A DNA stretch of 64,000 nucleotides from Xylogone sp. PMI_703. Taxonomy: Eukaryota; Ascomycota; Leotiomycetes. Below are positions 36,103-47,287 of the stretch, in pieces. The notes under the pieces are model-generated. The model was not told the origin of the DNA, ran no database searches, and was given only the letters and a program-made list of their open reading frames with translations. Position 1 is the stretch's first letter. Each line of letters begins with the position of its first letter. The stretch is taken from positions 124,001 to 188,000 of the forward strand of contig JAJTUQ010000011.1 of assembly GCA_021399445.1 (NCBI GenBank). Direction: 5' to 3'. Both the position numbers and the translations under genes were made by a program.

Positions 36103-36310
36103 TGTCAGAACGATGGCGGTTGCGCATACGGACCGTAAACTCTATTGCCTCAATAGGAATAGTCAGGAGAACCCTGCTAGTGAGGCTATTCCATTCTTAG
36201 CCCATTGGTGCAATTCCCACTATAAATTGTACTGTAATTGCACTGTAGGATAGTTAGTTAATTCAATTAACTCTTTGCATTCTACCATAATCGGACCCTG
36301 TGTTCCGACA
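36103..36310 (-). repeat. TGTCRGAAC-TIR family, copy 2 (uninterrupted)
   Basis: A 208-bp unit, ends TGTCAGAAC and (reversed) TGTCGGAAC. It shows the undisturbed sequence ATGGTA-GAATGC at the point where copy 3 (50252-50698) carries a 239-bp insertion. Confidence 0.78.
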
Positions 36311-36753
36311 AAGTCCTAGTGGTCCACATAAAATAGGAAAGAGCGGAATGACTGGACTCATCTAAATGCTGATGACATTTTGTAAAAAGGTAGACTCATG
36401 TAGATGACTTATTGATCTAAGCGGATTGGTTATGCTTCTGCAAGCAATATTTCTTCTGAAAATCGGATCACCTCCGTACTACTTGATGACCTAACAACAA
36501 ATGCTCAACAACAATCAATTCTATTGTGAAAGCGAATATGTGAGTGTAATAGAAGTGCGTGCATGACGAGTAGAATATAGAATAAACAATGGATAGAAAC
36601 ACTAACATAATCGAATACAATCAAGGTGTCACAGGAATGAACCATGTAAAAGCTTCGTATCGAAAAGAGTGCAATAGTGAGGCCAGCGTATTGGAGCGCA
36701 CAAATATCAGTATAACACGCATGTTCACCAAACGAAAACTTTGATGTGGACAG
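36311..36753. other. intergenic, no gene seen
   Basis: A 123-codon minus-strand frame (36505-36876) lacks recognisable motifs and overlaps the LTR fragment. It is not called. Confidence 0.35.
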
Positions 36754-36930
36754 TGTAACGTTCCTACTCGGGTTGGGGTTTATCATGCAAATAATAGGAA
36801 AAGGTAGGGCTGAAGAATCGCTATTTAACAGTATTAGGATTCTGTTACTATGAAATGCAGATATGCTGTAAATCAATTAATTGAGCACGAGGCTCCTACC
36901 CACTGCAAAATACATCCCTTATATAGTTAT
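36754..36930. repeat. fragment related to the LTR at 5607
   Basis: It starts TGTAACGTTCCTAC and shares GGTTGGGGTTT, AAATAATAGG, ACTATGAAATGCAG and TTATATAGT blocks with the first half of the 5607-6031 LTR, then diverges. Confidence 0.55.
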
Positions 36931-37600
36931 TCCCTACGGTGGGTTCTTTGTCCTGTGCTGACGCCATGCCGTACTTCTTTGTCTTCGATCATTCGGATCA
37001 GTCCTGATTGCCCTGGTGTCAGAGGTTATGGCGCAATGGTTAGGCAAGCACGCATACAATTACTATGGGAGAGAGCCTATGATAGTTGCTATGATCAATG
37101 ATCTCCACTACAGGTGGGGTCATTCAATATATACAGGCAAATATGAAACACTTAAATCACGTGTGTATGCCTCCGTATCTCCCAATTACATGGGTGCCAG
37201 CCTGCGGCTCACACGAAGCCTTCGAAATTCCATAAAAACGTTGGAGAATTCTTAGAAGACATGTTGGAATAACCCGTTGATAAGTGTATGGTCAGTGAAA
37301 TTGATAAAGTTTCAGGTATGGTGCACATCCATGTAAGCGAACACGTCACAAAGGATTAAGAGTCATTAGTTGGAGTCGCATGAGACGTTAACTGTAGAAA
37401 GAATTAACCATAGAGATGAACAGCTTGTATAAAGAATTACATCTTAAGAGAAGACAGAACTCTATTATAATTTACGTTTTCGTTGGTAACAGGGCTATTA
37501 TTCAGGCTTAATGAGGCAGAAATACCAGCTTACAACATGAAACAGTGGGCAATAATGTAAGGTTTGGTGGCCTAACCGTAATTATATCACCAACCTCGCA

Positions 37601-37859
37601 GGAAATGTCTCAAAAGGAAGAAAAAACAATATATCATGTCTCTGACAATTCAAGTCGAATTATGAAGCAGACATGATACACGAATATAAAACAAAGAATG
37701 AAACTGGATGTAAAGAGATTTATTCCACAAGCCATAAGTATATCATAAATCTTTGAGGAAATACCTCGGAAATAAAGAAAAAAGTAACATATCATATGTC
37801 TAGTAATTCAAGTCGAATTACGAAGCAGACATGATACACGATACAAAACGATGAATGAT
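37601..37859. repeat. two direct ~100-bp repeats in the Helitron 3' region
   Basis: Copies at about 37601-37702 and 37755-37859 share AATTCAAGTCGAATTA and GAAGCAGACATGATACACGA. They are diverged by several substitutions. Confidence 0.75.
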
Positions 37860-39024
37860 ACTACGTGTTAAGAGAGTTGTTTCATAGGCTAATATACCTC
37901 TGTTCCAATGCTCTAAAACCGGAAAACTTGACGCAGACTTAAGATTATGAATTAAGAGAACTCTCCCACAAACTAATTGTTTGCTGTTCCAAAGCCTCAA
38001 GTCGGGACAGTTCCACTTGGAGATCCGTATGAGAGACAAATGATACGTCTTTAAGCATAATTAGTTCTCGCAACCAGACCCCTGACAAAGATTTGACCCT
38101 GCCAAGCTGGACATTGATTGAAGTCCATTTGCCATGCTGGTCAACACCACACTACTTACCAAATAGAAGATCTAGGATAAGACTGTTGAATGTACTACCC
38201 TAGCTCTTATAATCAGTAAAAGCGAATCCAAGTGTCAGCGGAACCTGATGTCGATAAAAGGACAAACCCGGTATACTAGGGATCTGACCTTTCATCTGTA
38301 CTGAGAAGACAAGAACAAGACCGTCAAGAACGTTAGAAAACGATAGATTGTATTCATGTACAGGTCGAACAAGAACACATAACAAAGAAACTATACATAA
38401 AATAAACTAACTGTCAAGTTCCATCCATAAAACTATTGACACAGTTAGCCAGATATGCAAAAAAGATAACCATTTAAATACTATACCTTTCACATCAGGA
38501 TCTAAGATAACTTCTTCGGCAATGCCCCTCATGCCATTGACCAGGCCAGCATATGTATTCGTATTCTGTTAAAGCATAATTGGCATACCTTTTGTAAAAG
38601 CAAAGAAGCCTAGTCCTTTGAGATATCCTTGCTCACCGACCTGGTATATCATCCTGAGCAGCGTAAAGAGATCCAAATTCGTGCCCGTAAGTGCATCATG
38701 TCTGGCGAAGAAAAGATAGACTTTCTGACCTCGTTTTTTGACAAACGCTTAAAGATGTATAAAGTTAACCTCCTCACGTATACGATTAAGTCATATGATT
38801 GCCCATTCTGGCGATATCTCCACATTCGCAACTCTGTTTTCAATAATACACAAATTAAGAATAACAACATCATCCTCTGTCAAAGTAACAGACCGCACTC
38901 TCTGGAGTAGATCCTGATATGCCAGGTCTTCTGCCTGACACATCTGCTCGGTAAAGAATATCACCTGAATAAAATGACCCCAGATGGATTTTCCTGACTG
39001 TAGGACAACAATATGATTACTGGT

Positions 39025-42000
39025 CTAACTCCATATAACATAGCCACGGACTGGCCTGAACTGGTTAAGATCTCCTAGGAATATAATGATAAGTAAACCA
39101 CCAAAAACCGTATCAGACGCTCGATTCAAATCCCAGATAACATTACAGCGATCGTTAATCTGGACCAAGTTCTCAAGACTAACCATACTGGTCTCGTCGA
39201 GAATAAAGATCTTCTTATGAAAAAGTCTAGACTTCATTACTTGACGTACAGACTGGTTTCCATTATTACCAAATCCGAGAGTAGAATGGTAAATGGCACC
39301 ATTAACATTCACAACAACCACACCAGTCGAAGCAGTAAGTAAGGCATCATCATACTTTCGCATTATCGAAAGGCCAAACATAAAAGCCTTAATAAGATAA
39401 GTCTTGCCAACTCCGCCAATACCACCGAGATAAAGCAAGAACTGATCACGGACAAAATAGATTAAAACAAGATATAAAATACAGAAGAATAAAGCTCTGA
39501 TGATCATTCATTGTTTTTGGTTTAGAAGATATTGACTAGTGATCAAAGAAAACAAATTTTCGAGCGATAAGTCAACCTGAAATGAAGCCTGTAGATACCG
39601 TATGAAAGCTATAAATTCTGTACAATAACCAAGAATAAGAACTAGAACAACTTCTGGGTCCCTCCTCTCAACTTCGGAGAAGATGTTAACCTCGGCATCG
39701 ATGTCATCGTCAAAACCTAATTGTTCCTGATCTTTAAAGGCCTTCAACTCTCTGACCCAAGTCTTGACTAAAGAGCTAGACACAAATTAGGCACCATACA
39801 ATAAAGGGTTCCGGGAAAACCACAACGAAAAGAAGTTATTAGTAATAATACTAGGGAAAGCTAAAACAGCCTAAAGTAAATTGCTCTCTGTTGATTAAAA
39901 CATAACAAAGTCGACGTCTGCATTAGCTTTATCGCCGTCGTTGTAAATCTCATAATCTACAGCTTCAAGATAGTCATCAAACTCTATCCCACGCTCTTTC
40001 CTGTCCTGATCAGCCGTTTCTTTACTCCGACGAAGGAACATGACGTTCGCCAATAGTTAGACTAAATAAAGAAAAAACGACAGTACGACGAAGTCCCATA
40101 ACCAAGTGTTTCTGCATTCCGCAGCATAGACAGATACGATATAAGTACTTTAAAGGCCATGAAGATTATTCCATGGATAGAATAAACCAAGTAAAACCTT
40201 ATATATCTCATCTTGCGTCCTTAATGTAATATCAAGAACATTATTATCTTACTCTGACATAAAAATAAAACTACCACAAAAAGAAAAAGTTTTTAACGAT
40301 TTTGGAGAACTAACAAAGACTTAGATATAAGTCGTATATAACAAGTAAGAAAGATCAAAAGGAAAACAGAACACTCAATCTTTAACGCCTTTAAACATCT
40401 GTACAAAGATCTAAGACACATATTCATAAAAACATAAATAAACTAGTCAAACACCTTAATGTTCGTAATTCTCGTATATGGACAGGCGGCGAGTACAACC
40501 ATCAAAGTTAACGTACTAATTTACGATATCTGATATCTCCTCAGAACTAATCTCGTCTAACAAGCCATTCAGAACCCTTCAGAAATATGTCTTAACCCAA
40601 TAAAAATTAATCATGACAGACCTATCGCTCTTTAGAGTATAAACAGACAATTAACCTAACAGAAAATGAACCACAACTAAAACGCCAACCTCGACATCCC
40701 TCGTAAAGCGATTATAAACCTTCAGTGTGAATTTAGACATATCAAAAAACAGTAAAACTAATAAGTCAACATCCTCAACAGCTGCCACTTCAGCCGTCTC
40801 TTGGGCCTTCTTCAAGACAGCAACAACCAATACAAGCTAGCCTCAGTCCACCTGAGCTTTAGTCACATAATTTATCATATAATAAACGGCGGCAAGAACT
40901 TTGAGAGATGACGGAGTAAAGTTAACGTCATAATTGCATCTTATCATAGACACGATGACAAAGTTATACTTGTTCACATATTGATAATTCCTCTCCATCC
41001 GTATATAGCCGTCTTCCGTAACCATAGATTTTGGAATAAGCAGTCTCGGGAACAGAAACCTGCATATCTGCGAGGGCAACTGCCTCTGAATATCTGTACA
41101 TTGCAGAGCGTCGTCAGTGTCCGTTGCCATTCCTTCACTCTGAACAATTGGAACCAAGTTCGCTTTTGTACGTAATCCTGGACCCTTCTTCTAGTATTTG
41201 GTACAGGTCTTGCTATAAATGTACATCTGGACTCAGGCCGCCACATTATTCAAGTCAGTATCCAGAGCGTCCTGGAATTCAGCCAGGGCCATATCTTCTC
41301 GTAAAATAAAAACGGACGTTCCAGGAATCTCTGATTAGAATTACTAACCCAGACTAATATCTACCGTCTCTCTGACTATTGAGCAGACATAAGAGATGAC
41401 TCACTCCTTGAATCCACGGTCAGACTTTAATCTTTGATATAAGTTCACGGCGCCAAAGTTCCCAGCGAGCCAGGCAAACCCGTATAAGTGCAACATCATC
41501 CATATCGTCGACTCGACTATTCCAAAATGAGAAGTCACCATACCGAAGATACCAGACTCCCTAGATAACGTCTTGAAGAAGCAGCTAAAGAACGAATTCA
41601 CGACCACATGAAAAAACTGAGCGACGAGACTCGGATTCTTGATCATGAGCTATAAGAGTCTTGACTTAATACCTAGCTCATCCAGCGAAATCTCTTCGCC
41701 AGCAAGTCTGACCACAAAAATATTACCGATATCTTTAAAGTTAAACATAAACCAAATAAACAAAAGTCCAAGACAGCCAATCTTGCCGAAGATCATGTTC
41801 CTAAATTTCATCTTCTCTCCAAAAGACTCTAGATTAAATGATAATATTATTCTCATATTAATAATCAGACTATAGATAACAAAGTTCGAGATCTTCTTCC
41901 TGTCATTAAATTCCTCCGCCGCCCGTTAAAGATCATCGGCTAACAGTCTAGCAAGTTCCTCAGTAGCTTTGGCCCAATAACCATTCTTGACCTAAACGTA

Positions 42001-43480
42001 GTTTCCAAAAGAAGCTTATCGGATAAGTATTAAATCATAAATATAAAACATAAAGATGTAATGTTAAGAAAAGCTATAAATATTAGAAAGACAGATTACG
42101 AAATATAGAATACCTACAGTAGCGAATAATGAAGTATAGCATATTTCGCAAAAGCCTTAAGAGATACCTCCTCTGGACGGTTTCTATTCACATCACCTAA
42201 ATGGCCACCAATACCAAACGGAAACAGAGTGAGGAAGACTGCCGTAAAATAATCTGGGTCAGTAAAGGCATTTATGAGCAATAGTTCTTGCGTTATCTTG
42301 TAAGATATATGTAGTAACCGAGATTTATCGTTTAATATCCCCCCTTCATCATCATAGTCATCGGTAGTATATTCTTCGCCTGGGACCGAGCCGTCTGAAT
42401 CCTACTCTTGAAGAATAGCCTAAAGACTTGCCAAAGCAGCAAGAGTAAAGTAAAGATCTTAACCATAAAGATCGGAGAAATAAAACCGACTAAGAATACT
42501 ACCAAGCTCAGCGTCTCTTACTTCTGCATCTAACTCATTCTCAAAAGCCCCATCCCATAACGACATAGCATAACCTTCCTGCTCGTCTTCTACCGGAATA
42601 TCTGTCGAACCGGGCTCAAGACCCAAAGTAATAAAGACGTCTCTAATCTCTTGAAGAATATGATGATCAGGCCAAGAGTCCAAAACAGGATAGTCTATAA
42701 TCACCGATTTGTAGACAGGATTATTAACACAGAGCCATAACAAAGCATTCAGAACCTTCGCTTTATCAATAGAGCAAAACGAGCAAGGTTCTCTTCCAAC
42801 AACGGGGTTCCCCGATCCCAGCTAACGGTAATAATTATATGATCTTGTAACCTCTTAGCTGGTAAGATTCTTAAAAAGCTACTTAGATCCTGTCTCACGG
42901 CCACGGAATAGCCACGGCTGCCCCTATAACTCATACCACTCTTAGCACCCAACATCAGTTTCAGGAATATGCCAATAACATGAACTCGTACAATAAACAC
43001 CTCTTCGACAGTATTAAGATTCTTTAGAACTTCTGGATAATCTTGACAAAAAAGACAATTGACAAAATTAACAGCTGAAAGTAGAGGGATAGCCCGTTTC
43101 ACGATCACAGAGTTACAGATAGTACACAGGCTAACCATATTGTCCTTAACGGCACAACAATCAAGAGCCATCTCCGTCCTTCGGAGAAAGTATTATAAGT
43201 TGTCGTCTTAGAGACTGACACTTATCACCTCGTCCTCTTGGAACAACCCCCCACAAAGTCCACATAGTAAACGTCTTGAAGCATCCGAAATAACCCTTTG
43301 ATAAACCTTCATATATTCCATCTGGATAGAAAAGGTAATAATCTCTGGGAAATCAGTCGAAGCCTGCTTCATGTACTGATACTCCTCTTACAAGAAAGAT
43401 GGAAGTATACCATCGAAGGCAACGCTACATCCTTCTGAGAGCAATTTCTGCTGGACCCTTTAGGCTTTGGCAGTAGTTTT
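39025..43480 (-). pseudogene. Helitron Rep/helicase polyprotein relic
   Basis: From high to low coordinates the pieces follow the fungal Helitron order. First is a cysteine-containing N-terminal region (CGLCGG, CTICNS, CQDYPEVLKNL, SYRGSRGYSVAV at 42749-43480). Then comes an acidic linker (42459-42743) and a Helitron-like N segment (41401-41646). The Rep region follows (TEDGYIRMERNYQYVNKYN and LAAVYYMINYVTKAQ at 40843-41157), and finally the Pif1-type helicase (39025-39507) with Walker A GGVGKTYLIKA and Walker B ILDETSMVS. Each piece lies in a different frame, or is separated by stops and AT-rich gaps. An intact two-histidine Rep motif was not seen. Nothing functional is expected. Confidence 0.82.
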
Positions 43481-43499
43481 ATGCCGATGAGTAACTTGA

Positions 43500-44493
43500 A
43501 CACCAGCCTCATCTCGCTTTTCCCGATCCTCTAAAGTTTTGTTAACCTTATAATGTAAGAAAGCTTATACAACAGATTTATCCCACATCTGCCTACCTTT
43601 ACGACGCTGGTCTTGTTATTAATGAAAAAGTATACGTCTATCTTCTGTACTTATTGCTGTAAAAAGCCATTGTTAGTATAACTCTTGTCTCCTAGACTCT
43701 GCCCTTTGAATCCGTTCTTGGGTACAAAGTTAATCAGTTCACCTACACTCTACAGCTGCAAACTCAAATACTCAAATCTTTGCACGTTGTTGTTCAATCT
43801 TTATAGCTAGCTAGTCCCTATCGACCTTACTCTCCTCTTCAGTATTTAGGATTAGTTCACCTTATAAGTTAAATGTTAGAAAAGCAAAATGAGTTAAGAC
43901 TTGTTCACCTTATAGGTTAAAAAGTACAGGCCTGTCTTCTGTACTAATTGCTGTAAAAAGCTGTTACTAATGTAACTCTTGCCTTTAGACTCCACAGTTC
44001 ACCTACACTCCTCAGCTACTCGAATCTCTATACATTATTCAGCTGCAAACTCAAGTACTCGAATCCTTATACATTATTGTTCAATCCCTGCAGCGAACTT
44101 ATCCTTATCGTCCTCACCATACCCTTCAGTATCTAGGATTAGTCCACCTTGTAGATTAAAAAGTAAGATAAAAAGAGTTAAAATTAATTAACCTTGTGGA
44201 TTAAAAAGCATAGGTCTATCTTCTATACTTATTGCCGTAAGAAGCCATTGTTGATGTGACTCTTGCCTTCTAGATCTTGCCCTTTGAATCCGTTCTTGGA
44301 TACGAAGTTGATCAGTTCGCCTACGATCTTCAACTGCAAACTCAAGCGCTCGAATCTTTGTGCGTTATTGTTCGATCTTTACAGCTAACTTGTCTATATC
44401 GTCCTTACCTTGCCCCTTAGTATTTAGGATTAGTCCACTTTGTAAGTTAAAAGGTAAAAGCACAGAAGGAGTTGGTAAAATAGGGAGAGACAT
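43500..44493 (-). pseudogene. Helitron N-terminal region with three tandem coiled-coil repeats
   Basis: An ATG at 44493 opens a minus-strand frame (MSLPILPTPSVLLPF...). Three tandem units follow, at about 44214-44457, 43932-44165 and 43636-43880, spaced 282 and 296 bp, which is close to whole codon numbers (94 and 99). The best unit encodes KIRALEFAVEDRRRTDQLRI and ERIQRARSRRQESHQQWLL, then SIEDRPMLFN, a charged, helix-favouring sequence. In-frame stops interrupt each unit. A further charged stretch leads into the Rep/helicase part at 43480. This is probably the decayed N-terminal extension of the Helitron protein or a small separate gene. Confidence 0.6.
43636..44457. repeat. three tandem direct repeats of ~240-300 bp
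   Basis: Each unit begins near GTCTATCTTCT / TGTCTTCTGTACT and ends near AGTATTTAGGATTAGT followed by CACCTT. Unit starts are about 43636, 43932 and 44214. Confidence 0.85.
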
Positions 44494-45172
44494 TATCAAG
44501 ACTATTATAAATAACATATATAATAAGATATAAAAATACAGAAACAAAATTACAATATTAAAATAATAAAAACAAAAATAAAATTGTATCGTTAAAAATG
44601 AACAAAGGATTCTAGACAACAAAATGAAGAGCAATATAGAATACTAAACTAGAGCTTAAAATATCTTAAAGAACCTAGATCACATAAGGATCAAAGATAA
44701 AGTTGTTACATAGCTGAAACTCTCAGTAAAAAAGAAAATCAATGCCGATAAGCATGACACATGATCCCAGCATACCGCTTTCTCCCTCTTCAAAGGTAAC
44801 GAATCAGCTTAAAATGTCACGTGAATATATGAAACACATAAAGCACATGAAATTCACATGAACACGGATCGGAGGCAAAAATTTTCCGAACCCCCCCTCT
44901 TTCTTTCTCTTCGATTCAACCTTCTCTCTGAGCTTTCAGCTCATTTCGAAGGCACGTAAGCATATTCTGACACCTGGTCGGCCTATGTCATCAACACGTG
45001 ACCCGCAGCCCTATGCATCAGTGTCAGAGGTTATGGCGCAGGGACCGGGCTACTCCACGTATAAATTGTATGGTACTGAGACTCTATTCGCTGCTAGACT
45101 TGATGATGTACAGTACAAAGGGGTAAACCAGTAAAACTCTGCACTTTACCGACCGTAAGCTTCCTACAGCTA
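44494..45172. other. intergenic / Helitron edge
   Basis: No gene seen. It contains the second copy of GTGTCAGAGGTTATGGCGCA at about 45021. Confidence 0.4.
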
Positions 45173-47028
45173 ACGTAATTCCCGGTCTCACCGACCACCC
45201 GGTCCCACCATTTGAGCATACAATACCAAAATACTCAACCACAAAACAGTTATATTGCAATATATCTAGTTGTTAGCTAAACTAAAGCATTTAGTGATTC
45301 TATGCCCTACAATTCCACACCCTGAGCACTTAGGTGGCCGTCGCTGTGGTGCTGACAAAGCTTAGGTCACATCCTCCGGATTTGCTACCTCTACTACTTC
45401 CTGAGCAATTGCACTCGATCGAGCCAATTCCTGGGCTTCCTCTGCTGTCAAGGAGCCTGTATGGGTTATTTGCTTTCTAGACCTTTTGGATTTCCGTTGA
45501 ATTGATTAGTTGACAGCCTTCAAATCCTCCACTTCTTTGGCCAAAAATATAACACTATGCATGGCCATCTGGCACCCCTTTAGAAGCTGAGCAAACGCAA
45601 TTCTAGTAGGTGTAGAAGGGCTCCTATATTGCCGGAGCCTTGATTCGATAACCTCATATTGTTTTTGCAATTGAATTGTGTTCTGTGGGGTCTCCGGAAC
45701 CCATAACACTCTTGAAATGTTATCAGAGCTCCCAGGAGGGGGAGTATGAGTCTCTTCAACCTCTACTCGCAATTTAGACATAACGCGAGTAAGATCATAA
45801 GGAACTAACCCAGTAGCTACAAATCCCTGACTAATATTGTTTGATTTAAAGGTTTCTTGACATATAGTTAAGTATATTTCCAGAAAGTCAAGCTTGTCAA
45901 TATGTTAAATATCTTTGCGTATTTTCGTTTCCACCTCCCTCCCATACACACGCTTCAAAACCGCAAAACAGCTCACATCTAAAGGCTATAGAATATGAGA
46001 TGAATGTAAAGGCATACAGACAGTAATAATATTGTTTTAAATACAATATCAGTCAAACTCAGGGGTCACATGGCTCCCGTGGCCATCAAGAACAAGCATA
46101 CGACATTGGCCTTTAAGCTTAACTCTACTGAATGGCTTAGATGTCTTTTGAAGCCATTCAAAGCTAATATCGTTATTAGTCCACTCATTATCACTAACTT
46201 CAATTCTCCAACCTGTTAGTAAGCCGTTAAACCATCCAAGGATTTTAACCTTTCCTTTAAATATAATCATAAGAGGTAAAGCCCAACCACTAGCACTAAT
46301 CGATTCAATGGCTGTCACCCACTCTCTATTGCCAGGTTTTAGAAGTGGAGGTTTGCCATAGCAATCCGAAGAGGTAACCACTTTAGTAGAAGCAATAACT
46401 CCCATAGCAAAGCCAGTCTCGTCAAAGTTATAAGTGTCCTCATCTAGAATCCCATACTGTGCTTTCATGGTTATCACACTGTCAAACCACTCTTGAATAA
46501 GCTTTGGATCCTCACATTTGGCGCGTTTATAGTTGTATCGACGCATATATTTAGTAGTTAACTCTGGATGGCGCTTCACAAAGTCTCCAAACCAGTTTTT
46601 ACCTACAGGCCGAGGAGGGGGAAGCTCTCCACGCTCAACAAGCAGAATATTGGCCATTGCTTGTACACCTGAAGGCCTAGGGGGTAATCCACGCTTTCCC
46701 ATAGAGAGAATCCACTGTACAAGCGATTCATCTTCAATTTAGGACATTCTAAAGGATTTTGTATGTGTGGTTTGGTGTTGAGGAGCACCTTGAAGCCGAC
46801 CATTCAACGTAGAACGAGGAACGTCAAAAACACGTGCTGCTTTGCGAATAGACGTGATTCATCCTTTTTTGATCACGTCTATAGCAAGAAGGACCCTTCC
46901 TTCTTGTTGTACATCTGGGATTTTCGCCATTAGAGTGTGTTGTGGTTGAAAAATAATTATTGAAGGTTGTGGTGTTGATAGAATTGATGATTTGGTGGGA
47001 GGGTGGTCGGTGGGACCGGTAATTACGT
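45173..47028 (-). mobile_element. Tan1/Fot-like pogo element with both TIRs, 1856 bp
   Basis: The left end ACGTAATTCCCGGTCTCACC and right end (reversed) ACGTAATTACCGGTCCCACC are inverted repeats, both flanked by TA (45171-45172 and 47029-47030). ACGTAAT...CGGTC ends resemble those of Aspergillus Tan1/Vader elements. The internal gene is a broken transposase. Confidence 0.85.
45506..46930 (-). pseudogene. Fot/Tan1-type (CENP-B HTH, DDE_1) transposase
   Basis: The start is ATG at 46930. The N-terminal HTH (SIRKAARVFDVPRSTLNGRL) is followed by the second HTH (GKRGLPPRPSGVQAMANILL, KNWFGDFVKRHPEL). The catalytic core has the first aspartate in NFDETGFAMG, the second in VLDGHGSH, and the third in PLDVSCFAVLK. 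The C-terminal part (45506-45781) is acidic and helical. Stops occur just before the first HTH (TGA), before MGKRG, after HVTPEFD, before PLDV and in the linker. Several could come from CAG or CAA turned to TAG or TAA, as RIP would do. The expected length is about 470 residues. Confidence 0.85.
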
Positions 47029-47287
47029 TATGATTGGCCAACACCAGTTACATAAGCAATATCTTTGACAATCAGGCTCTCTATGTAGACCAGCTACCGG
47101 GCCTCAGGCCTTCAATATTCCTGCTGGGCCGTAACAGATAGGCAGCAATATGTCGATTTGTCTATTTTATATATCATATGCGTACACCAGTAAGCATATC
47201 GTAAATGGGGCAAAGCAAGCTTGTAGTCATGTTGCCCTCTACTTCAGCACGAAGAATGTCTGACAAATATCGCTCTATCGCCGTCCA
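47029..47287. other. intergenic
   Basis: Short gap between the Tan1-like element and the transcription-factor-domain gene. No gene seen. Confidence 0.4.

Larger units (their letters stand above)
37040..45000 (-). mobile_element. large degenerate Helitron (ends approximate)
   Basis: Minus-strand remains of a Rep/helicase protein fill 39025-43480, preceded by a repetitive coiled-coil region to 44493. The exact TC and CTRR ends could not be fixed. The 20-bp word GTGTCAGAGGTTATGGCGCA occurs on both sides (37017-37036 and 45021-45040), but whether it marks the insertion is unclear. Numerous stops and frame changes show that the element is inactive. Confidence 0.7.

Noticed and set aside
36505..36876. 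123-codon minus-strand frame rich in histidine and cysteine
   Set aside because: It overlaps the LTR fragment and shows no domain.
37020..37060. tRNA-like A-box word (ATGGCGCAATGGTTAGG)
   Set aside because: No B-box, anticodon arm or acceptor pairing follows. It may be chance or an element end.
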